Below, piece by piece: positions 8,488 through 17,771 of a DNA stretch of 64,000 bases. Within the stretch, counting starts at the first letter, position 1. Every line of letters starts with the position of its first letter. Position numbers and translations under genes: made by a program. The notes under the pieces were generated by a model. It saw only the letters and a list, made by a program, of their open reading frames with translations. It had not been told where the DNA came from and did no database searches. The stretch is from Pseudoxanthomonas gei (lineage in GTDB: Bacteria; Pseudomonadota; Gammaproteobacteria; Xanthomonadales; Xanthomonadaceae), in NCBI RefSeq assembly GCF_010119615.1, contig NZ_QOVG01000012.1:1-64000 (forward strand), given 5' to 3'.

Positions 8488-9327
8488 CTATTCCCCCAAA
8501 AAGTCCTTCATCGCCTGCATTGCCGCGGGGTTGCGTTGCGGCGCGTAGAAGGCCTGAAGTGGAGCGATATGGCCGCCCTGGATCCAGACGAGTTCTGCTT
8601 CCCCGCCCATTGCGCGCAGCTTGTTCGTCAGTTCCTGGCTGTCTTTGGCTTCCACTGTCGTGTCGCTGGCCCCGTGGATGAGCAGGAACGGGGGCTCGTC
8701 GCCCCCTACGAAATTGACCGCCTGCGCGCGCGGCCATTGCTCCCGTGGCCCGAACACCTCCTCGTAGCCGCCGGTGATGGCGAAATCGTAGGGGCCTGAC
8801 AGGCCGATGACGCCGGCCAGGTCGCGTGGTTTCATGGCGTGCGCGGCCAGGTAGCGGCGGTCCGTGCCTATCAACGCGGCGATCTGGGCGCCTGCCGAAT
8901 GCCCCGCCACGAACAGGCGCTTCGGGTCGCCGCCATAGTCGGTGGCATGATCGCGGCTCCAGGCCACCGCCCGGGCGCCGTCCTCGACGAAACCGGGGAA
9001 GGTAGTGCGTGGCCAGGTACGGTAGTCGGCCACGATGGCCAGCACGCCTTGTTGCGCAAGCCGCTGGCCGACGAACCTGTAGTCCTCGCGCTTGCCGCTC
9101 TTCCAGTTGCCTCCATAAAAAAACAACACGACCGCGGTTGGAACGGTCGTGCGGGCCGCCGGCCGGTAGATGTCCAGCGCCAGGCCATGCCGGGTGTCGT
9201 AGACCATGCTGGCGCTGGCGGCTGCAATGCCGCGGTTGGCGACGCTGAAGGCAACGCTCTGGCAGGCTGCGATCAACAGCGCGACGCTGGCGGCGACCAG
9301 GCCGCGCAGGGGAAAGGAGGGAGTCAT
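8488..9327 (-). CDS. Lipoprotein alpha/beta-hydrolase (esterase/carboxylesterase-like)
   Basis: A 279-residue predicted lipoprotein of the alpha/beta-hydrolase superfamily. The signal peptide ends in a lipobox, LLIAAC-Q. The nucleophile elbow is GHSAGA, a late Asp lies in HGASDTTV, and a late His in QGGHIAP, so a Ser-Asp-His triad can be proposed. The oxyanion-hole motif reads FFYGGNW, where most esterases of this class have HGG. It resembles the carboxylesterase / feruloyl-esterase-like branch; the substrate is unknown. It is transcribed divergently from prmC across 63 bases. AAGGAGG lies just before the ATG at 9327. Confidence 0.85.
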   Translation of the reverse strand: MTPSFPLRGLVAASVALLIAACQSVAFSVANRGIAAASASMVYDTRHGLALDIYRPAARTTVPTAVVLFFYGGNWKSGKREDYRFVGQRLAQQGVLAIVADYRTWPRTTFPGFVEDGARAVAWSRDHATDYGGDPKRLFVAGHSAGAQIAALIGTDRRYLAAHAMKPRDLAGVIGLSGPYDFAITGGYEEVFGPREQWPRAQAVNFVGGDEPPFLLIHGASDTTVEAKDSQELTNKLRAMGGEAELVWIQGGHIAPLQAFYAPQRNPAAMQAMKDFLGE

Positions 9328-9390
9328 GGAGTCAGGGCCTGTGGGAGGAATGGGCAAGTGGTCGTGGCCCGCTGCGGCTACGATGGCGTC

Positions 9391-10227
9391 GTGAATACGA
9401 ATCAACCGGTGTCCCTGGATGCAGCCCTGCGTAGTGCGTGTGAACGCATCGACGCGGTGGACGCACGCCTGTTGCTTGCACACGCGGTCGGCCGCACGCC
9501 TTCGTGGCTGTACGCGCATGGCGGCGAACACATGGAGCAGGAGGCCATATGGCGTTTCGATCAACTGCTGCAGGCGCGGCTCGACGGACAGCCCGTCGCT
9601 TATCTCACGGGTAAGCGCGGTTTCTGGACGCTGGATCTGGAGGTCAACGCCGACACGCTGATCCCGCGCCCCGAAACCGAGTTGCTGGTCGAACTCGCAC
9701 TGGCCCGGCTGCCACCTGCACGCGCCGTGCGGGTGGCCGACCTTGGTACGGGTAGTGGCGCGATCGCGCTGGCCATCGCCAGCGAACGTCCGCGGGCAAT
9801 AGTGACTGCGACCGACGCCAGTGCAGGCGCACTCGAAGTGGCCAGGCGCAATGCATCAGCCAACGGCCTGGCAAACGTGGAATTCAGGCACGGCAGCTGG
9901 TTTGCCCCGCTGGCGGGCAAGCGCTTCGACCTGATAGCGAGTAATCCTCCCTACATCGCCGAAGGGGACCCGCACCTGCAGCAGGGTGACCTGCGTTTCG
10001 AGCCTGCAACCGCGCTTTCGTCAGGCAACGACGGGCTGGACGACATACGCCGAATAGTGAACCAGGCGGGCGTACACCTGGTGTCCGGCGGATGGTTGCT
10101 GCTGGAACATGGACTGGAGCAGGGCGCACCGATTCGCACGCTGCTGGAAACGGCAGGGTTTGCTGACGTCGATACGGTGCAGGACCTGGAACTGCGTGAC
10201 CGCGTGACCTGTGGACGATGGGCCTGA
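9391..10227 (+). CDS. prmC: Release factor glutamine methyltransferase PrmC
   Basis: A 278-residue S-adenosylmethionine-dependent methyltransferase that modifies the glutamine of the GGQ motif in release factors RF1 and RF2. The N-terminal helical domain (residues 1-80) is followed by the Rossmann domain with [16 protein letters not shown] and the catalytic NPPY at 185-188. The length matches PrmC/HemK. The likely start is GTG at 9391; no ATG gives a complete N terminus in this frame. In many bacteria prmC sits next to prfA, but here prfA is about 32 kb away. Confidence 0.93.
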   Translation: MNTNQPVSLDAALRSACERIDAVDARLLLAHAVGRTPSWLYAHGGEHMEQEAIWRFDQLLQARLDGQPVAYLTGKRGFWTLDLEVNADTLIPRPETELLVELALARLPPARAVRVADLGTGSGAIALAIASERPRAIVTATDASAGALEVARRNASANGLANVEFRHGSWFAPLAGKRFDLIASNPPYIAEGDPHLQQGDLRFEPATALSSGNDGLDDIRRIVNQAGVHLVSGGWLLLEHGLEQGAPIRTLLETAGFADVDTVQDLELRDRVTCGRWA

Positions 10228-10432
10228 CTTGGCGCTGGTCAGCGCACGGCCCTCATTGCCTGCAGGCTCTCCAGGCGAGGGCAGGAATCCGGTCTGATTC
10301 CAGGCTCTGACGGTCTGAACCCTGTTCGGGTCATCGCGAGGCAGTTCCCGTAGTTGCCACATGAGGGCTTGCGTTGCGCCGGGGCAATACAGCCCGCGTT
10401 AGACTCCAAGGCCCAGACCTGAGGCCGCATCC

Positions 10433-11374
10433 ATGCGCCAGCTCTATCCGGACATTGAACCTTTCGACACCGGCACCCTCAAGGTCGACGGCCGCCATAC
10501 CCTGTACTACGAGCAGTGCGGCAACCCCGCGGGAAAGCCCGTCGTGTTGCTGCATGGAGGCCCTGGCGCCGGTTGCAGCCCGAAGATGCGCCGCTTCCAC
10601 GATCCGGCCAAATACCGCATCGTCCTGTTCGACCAGCGCGGTTCCGGCCGCTCCACCCCCCACGCCGACCTGGTGGACAACAGCACCTGGCACCTGGTCG
10701 CGGACATCGAGCAGTTGCGCGAAAAACTCGGTATCGACGAGTGGCAGGTCTTCGGCGGCAGCTGGGGTTCGACGCTGGCGTTGGCTTACGCGCAGAAGCA
10801 TCCGGGCCGGGTCAGCGAACTGGTGCTGCGGGGCATCTTCATGCTGCGGCGCTGGGAGCTGGAGTGGTTCTACCAGGAAGGCTGTTCGCGACTGTTCCCG
10901 GATGCCTGGGAACATTTCCTGGCGCCGATCCCGCTGGTCGAGCGCCACGACCTGATTTCCGCCTTCCATCGCCGCCTGACCAGTGGCGATGAAGCCACCC
11001 GGCTGGCCGCTGCGCGGGCGTGGAGCGTGTGGGAAGGTGCAACCAGCTTCCTGCGCGTCGACCACGATTTCATCAGTGGCCATGAAGACCCGGCCTTCGC
11101 ATTGGCCTTTGCGCGCATCGAGAACCATTACTTCGTCAATGGCGGCTTCTTCGAGATCGAAGACCAGCTGCTGCGCGATGCCCACCTCATCGCCGACATA
11201 CCGGGCGTGATCGTGCACGGCCGCTACGACGTGGTCTGCCCGATGGCCAATGCCTGGGACCTGCACAAGGCCTGGCCGAAGGCCGAACTGGTGGTCTCCC
11301 CGGTCTCCGGGCACTCGGCATTCGAGGCCGAACACGTGGATGCACTGGTCAGCGCCACCGACAGGTTCGCCTGA
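10433..11374 (+). CDS. pip: Proline iminopeptidase
   Basis: A 313-residue S33-family alpha/beta-hydrolase that removes N-terminal proline from peptides in the cytoplasm. The HGGPGAG oxyanion-hole motif lies near residue 41, DQRGSGRS near 67, and the nucleophile is S110 in GGSWGS. The late Asp is in HGRYDVVCP and the His in VSGHSAFE. The length and motif order match the Xanthomonas-type enzyme. No signal peptide is present. A 205-base gap separates it from prmC, and a hairpin follows its stop. Confidence 0.95.
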   Translation: MRQLYPDIEPFDTGTLKVDGRHTLYYEQCGNPAGKPVVLLHGGPGAGCSPKMRRFHDPAKYRIVLFDQRGSGRSTPHADLVDNSTWHLVADIEQLREKLGIDEWQVFGGSWGSTLALAYAQKHPGRVSELVLRGIFMLRRWELEWFYQEGCSRLFPDAWEHFLAPIPLVERHDLISAFHRRLTSGDEATRLAAARAWSVWEGATSFLRVDHDFISGHEDPAFALAFARIENHYFVNGGFFEIEDQLLRDAHLIADIPGVIVHGRYDVVCPMANAWDLHKAWPKAELVVSPVSGHSAFEAEHVDALVSATDRFA

Positions 11375-11382
11375 TGCGGCTC

Positions 11383-11403
11383 CCTTCTCCCCTAGGGAGA
11401 AGG
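11383..11403. terminator. Hairpin between convergent genes
   Basis: A perfect 9-bp stem (CCTTCTCCC / GGGAGAAGG) with a CTA loop lies between the ends of pip and the transglutaminase-like gene. It could act on either strand; the U-tracts are poor. Confidence 0.5.
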
Positions 11404-11411
11404 AATGCAGC

Positions 11412-12239
11412 TCACCGCGGAATCAGGGCTTCCACGAAAGTCTCGTCCGACCACACTTCGAACTTCTCCAGCGTGTTCGGACCAAAGGTGTTGCTGATGG
11501 CCACGTCCGCGGCATCGCGCCCACGCGCGATGAGCACGCGACCGATGCGCGGGAAGTTGTGGCGCGCATCGAAGGTGTACCACTGGCCGTCCAGGTAGGC
11601 CTCGAACCAGGCCGAGAAATCCATGGGTGAATCGCTGGGCGGCACGCCGAAGTCGCCGATGTAGCCGGTGCAGTAACGCGCGGGGATGTTCATGCAACGG
11701 CACAAGGCGACGGCCGAATGGGCGAAGTCGCGGCAGACGCCGCGCCCCTGTTCCAGTGCCAAGGCCGCGCCCTTGGTGGCGTCGGCGAATTCGTAGCCGA
11801 ACTGGATGCGGCCATGGACGTAGTCGCAGATGGCCTGCACGCGGGCCCAGCCGGTCGGGGTGGCGCCGAACAGGTCCCAGGCCTTCTCCACCAGCTTGTC
11901 GGTTTCGCAATAGCGGCTGCCCAGCAGGTAGACCAGGGTTGCTTCGGGAAGCTGGTAGACGGGAATCTGTTTGGCGGCGGGCACCACGGCATCGGTCCAG
12001 CCGGTATCGCGGAGCACCACGTCGGATGAAACGGTGAAGGCACCGGCCGGCGAAACCAGCCGGGTGCAGACATTGCCGAAACCATCGTGGTACTGCTGCA
12101 GCGGAACCGGCGGCGAGGTTTGCAGTTCCTTGCCGATGGCGATGTCCGCGCGCCGGGAATCGTGCACGTTCAAGGTCAGCAGCATCGGCGTGGGTTCCGG
12201 GAAGCTGTGGGTGATCTCGAAACCAAGGCGTATCAGCAC
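11412..12239 (-). CDS. Transglutaminase-like cysteine protease family protein
   Basis: A 275-residue cytoplasmic protein with a transglutaminase-core domain in its second half. The putative catalytic Cys is in GRGVCRDFAH, the His in FDARHNFPR, and the Asp downstream near ARGRDAADV. The N-terminal half is a beta-rich domain usual for this bacterial family (LGFEITHSFPEPTPMLL). GTG at 12239 is chosen as start because AGGAGC precedes it by about 7 bases and upstream sequence does not look coding. Bacterial members are often peptidases; the substrate is unknown. Confidence 0.83.
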   Translation of the reverse strand: MLIRLGFEITHSFPEPTPMLLTLNVHDSRRADIAIGKELQTSPPVPLQQYHDGFGNVCTRLVSPAGAFTVSSDVVLRDTGWTDAVVPAAKQIPVYQLPEATLVYLLGSRYCETDKLVEKAWDLFGATPTGWARVQAICDYVHGRIQFGYEFADATKGAALALEQGRGVCRDFAHSAVALCRCMNIPARYCTGYIGDFGVPPSDSPMDFSAWFEAYLDGQWYTFDARHNFPRIGRVLIARGRDAADVAISNTFGPNTLEKFEVWSDETFVEALIPR

Positions 12240-12349
12240 GTGTTGCTCCTGCGCAGGAAGCCGCCAGCCGCGGCGCACCGTTCCGGTGCGTCCGGACGAT
12301 GCGGTGGGTACTGGAAGCGTGGGGTTGCGACTGTTGTAGCAGATGAAGA

Positions 12350-13129
12350 TCAGGGGCGCGTCAAATCCGCCAGTAATGGTGGCAGGAGGCGGGCCAGTCG
12401 CTCGGCCCATTGCTGCTGGCCCGCGGCATCGGCAATCAGGTCCTGGCGGATTTCCAGCTCCACGTGCAGCAGGCCGCGCTGCTCGCCATGGACCGGGATG
12501 GCATAGTCGCTGTGGTCGCTGACCGCATAGGGTTCGTTGTCGCCGACTTCCAGTCCGGGCTCGGCGCGCAATGCCGCCAGCAGCGCATGTGCCAGGCGCG
12601 CATCGCGGTGGTACAGGATGCCGGCATGCCAGGGACGCTCGAACGCGGAGAAGACCGGCGTGAAGCTGTGCATCGAGACCAGCACCGGTGATGGCGAGCG
12701 AATGCTGCGGCGGTCCAGTTCCTCGGTGATGCGCCCATGGTAGGGCGCGAAGATTTCCAGCGCGCGTGCTGTCCGCGCCTCGTCATCCAATCCCTGGTTG
12801 CCCGGTACCTCGGTGCCGTCGCTGACCGTGACGATCGAGCCGGCGGCCTGCAGCGGCCGGTTGCAGTCGATCACGAGTCGCGAATAGGTCTGCAATATGG
12901 CGAAGGCATCGAGCAGGCCGGCGAGTCGTTCGGTGACTCCGGCGATGCCGATATCCCAGCCGATATGGCGGTCCAGTTCCGCCGGTGTCAGTCCCAGGTC
13001 GCCGAGGTGGGCCGGAATCCGTTGGCCGGCATGGTCGGCGATCAGCACGAAAGGCGAGTTGCCATTGGGGTTGTGGACGGTGAAGGGTGGCGGGTCGTCC
13101 ACGCCCAGCAGCACCAGCGCATCAGCCAC
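12350..13129 (-). CDS. N-formylglutamate amidohydrolase family protein
   Basis: A 259-residue protein of the FGase (HutG-like) superfamily of zinc-dependent amidohydrolases. Supporting features are PFVLIADHAGQRIP near residue 26, DRHIGWDIG, YSRLVIDCNRP, VLVSMHSFTP, and HVELEIRQDLI near the C terminus, which together carry the conserved acidic and His residues. True N-formylglutamate deformylases act in histidine degradation, but no hut genes are here, so the physiological substrate is open. It overlaps the 3' end of the NUDIX gene by 8 bases, suggesting co-transcription. Confidence 0.82.
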   Translation of the reverse strand: MADALVLLGVDDPPPFTVHNPNGNSPFVLIADHAGQRIPAHLGDLGLTPAELDRHIGWDIGIAGVTERLAGLLDAFAILQTYSRLVIDCNRPLQAAGSIVTVSDGTEVPGNQGLDDEARTARALEIFAPYHGRITEELDRRSIRSPSPVLVSMHSFTPVFSAFERPWHAGILYHRDARLAHALLAALRAEPGLEVGDNEPYAVSDHSDYAIPVHGEQRGLLHVELEIRQDLIADAAGQQQWAERLARLLPPLLADLTRP

Positions 13130-13673
13130 GCGGGGTGCCGTCCAGCTGGTGGTCGATCATCCACAGCCCGGCCCACAGCTTGGCGTCCAGCTCGTAGCCT
13201 TCGGCCATTTTCTGCACCAGCCAGGCGGCCGCCTGCGTCCGCGGGATTTCATGCACGGTGATGTTTTCATCGGCATCGCCGCCGCCTGCGCCTACCCGGC
13301 TCAAACCCGTGGCGCGGACGAAGGCGACTTTCTCGCTGGCCATGCCGGAGGAAGTGGGGCCGATCATCAGCACTTCGGCGTGGCTGGCGGTCCAGCCCGC
13401 TTCCTCCTCGAGCTCGCGGATGGCCGAGAGCTCGATGGATTCGGCCGCGTGGATGTCGCCCACCAGGCCTGCCGGCATTTCAATGGTGGAAGCCTGCAGC
13501 GGCACCCGGAACTGTTCGACGAAGACCACCTTGTCCTCCGGCGTCACCGCGATGATGATCGCGGCCATTCCGCTGGCGTGGGTGCGTTCCACGTACTCCC
13601 AGGAACCGCGCTCGACCATGCGCAGGTAGCGGCCTTCGTAGACGGTCGTGGGTACTGCGGTCTTGTTCTTCAT
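13122..13673 (-). CDS. NUDIX hydrolase (ADP-ribose pyrophosphatase-like)
   Basis: A 183-residue NUDIX hydrolase. The NUDIX box GX5EX7REUXEEXGU is complete: it starts at the G of GDIHAAES and ends with RELEEEAGW. The EFVEQFR-type strand before it (VVFVEQFRVPLQ) and the overall length resemble ADP-ribose / nucleotide-sugar pyrophosphatases. The substrate is not determined by the sequence. It is the first gene of a pair with the downstream FGase-family gene. Confidence 0.88.
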   Translation of the reverse strand: MKNKTAVPTTVYEGRYLRMVERGSWEYVERTHASGMAAIIIAVTPEDKVVFVEQFRVPLQASTIEMPAGLVGDIHAAESIELSAIRELEEEAGWTASHAEVLMIGPTSSGMASEKVAFVRATGLSRVGAGGGDADENITVHEIPRTQAAAWLVQKMAEGYELDAKLWAGLWMIDHQLDGTPRG

Positions 13674-13710
13674 GGGTCCATGCTAGTCGAGTAACGCAAG
13701 CCGTATGCTC

Positions 13711-14634
13711 CTAGCCAGGCAGGCCGGCGGCTTCGCGCAGGCGTCGGCGGGTCATGGGGCCGAAGCGAAGCGAGTCGGACAGCGCTTCAAGCATGCCGGC
13801 ATCGACGCCGGCGCGGACGAAATCGGGTTCGGCGCCGTCGACCGGCGCATCCAGCGCAATGGTGGCAAGCTGCCGCCACAGCAGCGCATGTTCGCGCTGC
13901 TCGCGAAGGCGCACCGCCATCTGCGCGGCGCCGCGCATGCGCAGGAAGCCCACCTCATCGATGCGCGTCAGCAGGATGTCTAGGCTTCCGAAATGCGCCA
14001 GCAGGATCGCCGCCGACTTGGCGCCGATGCCAGTGACGCCCGGGATATTGTCGACCGCATCGCCGGTCAGGGCCAGGTAGTCGGCGATCTGCGCCGCCTC
14101 CACGCCGTGCCGCGCCTTGACTCCCGCCATGCCCCAGCGCTGGCCGCGGGCGAAGTCCCATTGTTCGTCATGCTCCATCAGCAGTTGCGACATGTCCTTG
14201 TCGGCCGACACGATCATCCCGCGGAAACCACGTGGGCGTGCGTGGTGAAGCGCGCTGCCGATCAGGTCGTCGGCCTCGTATTCGGAATGCGCCAGTACGT
14301 TTAACCCCAGTGCCGCACACAGCGCCTTGCAATGGGTGAACTGGCGCTTGAGTTCCTCCGGCGCCGGGTCGCGATTGGCCTTGTAGGCCGGGTAAAGCCG
14401 GTTGCGGAAACAGCTGTCCAGAGCCTCGTCGAAGGCGATGGTGATGTGCCGCGGTCGCTCCTGTTCCAGCAGTTCCAGCACGAATCGGGCGAAACCGTGC
14501 ACTGCATTGGTCGGCCAGCCATCGGCGTCGTGGAACTGGTCGGGCATGGAATGCCAGGCACGGAACACGTAAAGACTGGCATCCACCAGGTACAGCGCTG
14601 GCCTGGGCATTGCCGGCGTCACGGCTTCAGGCAT
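13711..14634 (-). CDS. 5'-3' exonuclease (FEN/XNI-like)
   Basis: A 307-residue protein matching the stand-alone 5'-3' exonuclease / flap endonuclease fold found at the N terminus of DNA polymerase I. It has the metal-binding LYLVDASLYVFRAWHSMP start, HITIAFDEALDS, SEYEADDLIGS, VSADKDMSQLL, and the helix-hairpin-helix LTGDAVDNIPGVTGIGAKSA. These supply the acidic residues expected in the active site. The ATG at 14634 overlaps the nitroreductase stop by 8 bases; an ATG eight codons later is an alternative. Polymerase I itself is not in the window. Confidence 0.9.
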   Translation of the reverse strand: MPEAVTPAMPRPALYLVDASLYVFRAWHSMPDQFHDADGWPTNAVHGFARFVLELLEQERPRHITIAFDEALDSCFRNRLYPAYKANRDPAPEELKRQFTHCKALCAALGLNVLAHSEYEADDLIGSALHHARPRGFRGMIVSADKDMSQLLMEHDEQWDFARGQRWGMAGVKARHGVEAAQIADYLALTGDAVDNIPGVTGIGAKSAAILLAHFGSLDILLTRIDEVGFLRMRGAAQMAVRLREQREHALLWRQLATIALDAPVDGAEPDFVRAGVDAGMLEALSDSLRFGPMTRRRLREAAGLPG

Positions 14635-15226
14635 GCGCGTGCCAGTCCTGCAACAGCGCGGCGGCATCGGGGCGGTCGCGTTCCGGAACCTCCAGCTTCG
14701 GCGTGCCGATATGGATGAACCCCGCCACCTTCTCGTTGGCCTGCAGCCCCAGGGTCGCCGCGATCACCTCGTCGTAGGCGGCCCATCCGGTCAGCCATTG
14801 CGCGCCGAAGCCCAGGGCCTGGGCCGACTGCAGCAATGCGAAGCACACGCAACCGGCGGTGAGCAGCTGTTCCTGCTCAGGAACCTTGTGTCCAGGAGCA
14901 AGCCGCGCCACGACCGCGATGACCAGGGGCGCATGGGAAAACCGGGCGCGATCCTTTTCTACGCTCGCCGGAGCGGCATCCGGATCGCGTTGCAGCGTGC
15001 GCGCGGCCAGCGCGGCGCCCAGCGCGTGGCGGTCATCCCCCTGGATACGCAGGAAACGGAACGGCACCAGCTTGCCGTGGTCGGGCACGCGCACGGCGGC
15101 TTGCAGCATGAGCTGGAGTGCGTCGTCATCAGGTCCTGGCGCGGTCAGTTGCTTGGAGGGCACCGAGCGGCGGGATTGCAGGACATCAAGAAGTGGCATT
15201 GCGTCGGGTAGCGGCTTGGTGCTCAT
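14627..15226 (-). CDS. Nitroreductase family protein (YdjA-like)
   Basis: A 199-residue flavin-dependent nitroreductase-fold protein. It has the FMN-binding start LLDVLQSRRSVPSKQL, AVRVPDHGKLVPFRFL, and AGCVCFALLQSAQALGFGAQWLTG (two segments), closing with GFIHIGTP. The short YdjA-like architecture fits best. The natural substrate is unknown. I chose the ATG at 15226; another in-frame ATG lies 9 codons upstream. It is divergent from the first DUF1631 gene across about 140 bases. Confidence 0.87.
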   Translation of the reverse strand: MSTKPLPDAMPLLDVLQSRRSVPSKQLTAPGPDDDALQLMLQAAVRVPDHGKLVPFRFLRIQGDDRHALGAALAARTLQRDPDAAPASVEKDRARFSHAPLVIAVVARLAPGHKVPEQEQLLTAGCVCFALLQSAQALGFGAQWLTGWAAYDEVIAATLGLQANEKVAGFIHIGTPKLEVPERDRPDAAALLQDWHAHA

Positions 15227-15367
15227 CAGTCTCACTTGGTCGGAGGCCATCACGCCGCGGTTGTGACCGGCGGCGAATTACGTCAGGCTCCCCGGAGTCA
15301 CAAAGTCTTAGCGGTCGTCTGCCTAGTGTAGCCGCCGGTCCCCCCTTGCCGAGGTCCCCGTACTTAC

Positions 15368-17617
15368 ATGCAGCAGGCACCGCCGACACTCGCCGTCGCC
15401 AACCCGCGCCTGCTGGGATTGATGAGGGAAACGGTGTTGCCGCCACTGCTGGACGCATTCACGGACGTTGTGGACGGCCTGCGCGAGCCGTTGCTGGAGC
15501 AAGGCGCGCGCCTGGGTATCGACCCGGCGCCACTGATCGATGGCCTGTATGTCATGCGCCAGCAACGCGAAGCCGTGCTGGGCGCATTCCGCACGCACCT
15601 GTTTCGCGCCTGGCAGGCCCTGGAGTCGGGCGCGCCGCTGACCTCGCGGCTGTCCTTTGATGGCCGGGCCACCAACCTGGACCTGGTGGAACACGATGAG
15701 CTGGAGGTGCAGCTGGCTGTCCACCATCTGGCGGACGCGCTGACCCGGGAATGGCAGTCGCAGCTGCTGTCGCTCAACAGTTACCTCACCTGGATAGATC
15801 CCGGCCTGCGCATGGATGCCGACAGCAATCCGTTCTCGCCGGCGCAGATCGCAATGGGGGTTTACGAAGGTTTCAGCGCCGTGTCCCTGCCCGGTGTCAT
15901 GCGGGTCAATGCGGTGGAGTGCTGCGAGCGCGTGCTGATCGAGTTGGTCGGGCCGATCTACGAAACGGTGTATGCCATCCTGGCGCGGGAATTCGGCGTT
16001 CCGGAAAAGGGATCCGGCCAGGCCAGGATCGCCCATATCCCATCCACCGGCGCCGAGTCGGCCGAGCCGGAACCCGACTGGCTGACCCGTTTCTTCGGCG
16101 AGTGGGAGGTTGGTGAGCCAGGTCAGGCCGCCGCAGCCGCCCGGTCACCCACTGCCGCCACGCCCGATGACAGTACCCTGCCGCCCGCCCTGCACAGGCT
16201 GTTGGAGGATTCGCGTGCGGCGCGCGAAGAGGTGCAAGGTCGCGACCCGGGAATGTCCGGGCCCCGCAACACGCTGTCGCAGCGGGAACTGGTGTCCATC
16301 CTGACCCTGCTGCAGATTGCCCCTGATGAATCCATCGCCGCCATGGTCCGGCCGCCGGGCGCCTTGCTGCCCCGGTTCAAGAAGCAGATGTTCGCCACTG
16401 CGGCCCTGCTGGGCGTGGAGGCCAGGGCGGTGAAGCTGTCGGCGGCCGATGAGAACATCGTCGATCTGATCGGCATGCTGTTCCAGGTGATGTTCGACGA
16501 ATGCGACCTGAGCCCCGCCCAGCGCGAGGTGCTTGGCAAGCTCATCGCACCCATGACCAAGGTCGCCCTGCAGGACCGGCAGTTGTTCCTGCAGGCCACG
16601 CATCCGGCGCGCCGCCTGCTCAACGTGCTGGCCGAAGCCTGCGAAGGCAACCACGGCCAATCAGGCGAAGAGCGTGAGCTGCTGGAAAAGGTGGAGGCCA
16701 CGGTAGGCAGGCTGGCGCTGGAATTCGATGAAAGCCAGTCGGTGTTCCGCGCGTTGCGTGGCGACTTCAACCTCTATTACGGCGAGTACCGCCGGCGCGC
16801 GGATATCGCCGAGCGTGAACTGGCCGAACGTCAGCGCCTGGACGAGGCACTGGAGAAAGCCCGCAACTGGGCCCGTGCGGCCTTGCAGTCCAGGCTGGAG
16901 GCCCGGGTCATTCCCGCGCCCGTGCGTGAGTTGTTGCAGGCGCGCTGGGCGGCGCACGCCGCGGCGCTGGAAGCCGGTGGCAAGGGCCACGCGGCGTTGA
17001 TGCAGATCGACGGGTTGCTGCAGGCACTGGAGTCCGCGCAGAAGGAAGGACCCGCTGCGCGCTGGGATTCGGTGGTCGACTGGCTGCAGCCGGTGTGGCT
17101 GTCTTCGGGCAAGTCGAGGACGGAAATCGCAGCCGCCCGGACGGCAATGATGGAAGCCTTGCATCAGGGCGCGATGGGTCACCCAACGGCAATGCCCGAA
17201 GTGCCTGGCGACGTGGTCCCGGAAACGGCGCTGCCGTCCGTGCCGGAAACACATGCTTCGCCTTTAGTGTCCGTCAGCCCCCTGAGCCGGGAAGAGCTGG
17301 AGGCGGGCATCGAATACGACAATGTCACCGCCGAGTACTTCAGCAACCTGCCGGTGGGCACCTGGCTTGATTTCGTCGGCCGCGACAACCGCGTGCAGGC
17401 AGGCAAGCTGTCCTGGATCAGTCCCATCTCCTCCCGCCTGTTGTTCGTCACCCGCTCGGGAGCGCGTATCGCGGTCGCCTCGGCTCAGGAGCTGGCGATC
17501 ATGGTCAAGCTGGACCGCCTGCGCCTGCATCGCCCCGATGACGCATTCCATAGCGCCATGCAAGGCGTGATCGATCGGCTTGGGCCGGTCGCAGCGGGCC
17601 AGTCCGTAGCTGCGTGA
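15368..17617 (+). CDS. DUF1631 family protein, copy 1
   Basis: A 749-residue soluble protein of the DUF1631 family, sometimes mislabelled 'thymidine phosphorylase' in xanthomonads. It is largely helical; the middle carries the block FLQATHPARRLLNVLAEACE, shared almost unchanged with the next gene. The last about 90 residues (from YFSNLPVGTWLDFVG) form a compact beta-rich module containing KLSWISPISSRLLFV, which looks PilZ-like to me. No signal peptide or membrane segment is visible. The function is unknown. It is followed 154 bases later by its paralogue on the same strand. Confidence 0.87.
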   Translation: MQQAPPTLAVANPRLLGLMRETVLPPLLDAFTDVVDGLREPLLEQGARLGIDPAPLIDGLYVMRQQREAVLGAFRTHLFRAWQALESGAPLTSRLSFDGRATNLDLVEHDELEVQLAVHHLADALTREWQSQLLSLNSYLTWIDPGLRMDADSNPFSPAQIAMGVYEGFSAVSLPGVMRVNAVECCERVLIELVGPIYETVYAILAREFGVPEKGSGQARIAHIPSTGAESAEPEPDWLTRFFGEWEVGEPGQAAAAARSPTAATPDDSTLPPALHRLLEDSRAAREEVQGRDPGMSGPRNTLSQRELVSILTLLQIAPDESIAAMVRPPGALLPRFKKQMFATAALLGVEARAVKLSAADENIVDLIGMLFQVMFDECDLSPAQREVLGKLIAPMTKVALQDRQLFLQATHPARRLLNVLAEACEGNHGQSGEERELLEKVEATVGRLALEFDESQSVFRALRGDFNLYYGEYRRRADIAERELAERQRLDEALEKARNWARAALQSRLEARVIPAPVRELLQARWAAHAAALEAGGKGHAALMQIDGLLQALESAQKEGPAARWDSVVDWLQPVWLSSGKSRTEIAAARTAMMEALHQGAMGHPTAMPEVPGDVVPETALPSVPETHASPLVSVSPLSREELEAGIEYDNVTAEYFSNLPVGTWLDFVGRDNRVQAGKLSWISPISSRLLFVTRSGARIAVASAQELAIMVKLDRLRLHRPDDAFHSAMQGVIDRLGPVAAGQSVAA

Positions 17618-17771
17618 GGCAATGCACCCGCGCCCGGCATGGTGCGCGGCATCAAACTGGCTAACGGGTCACGGTTGTTAAGGGCTCGCATTCACTAAGC
17701 TGTCCAAGCGGAATCCTGCCCGCACTTGCCCCCCCGTTTTTCTTTCGCCTGCCAGGGCGGGAACCTTGCGC

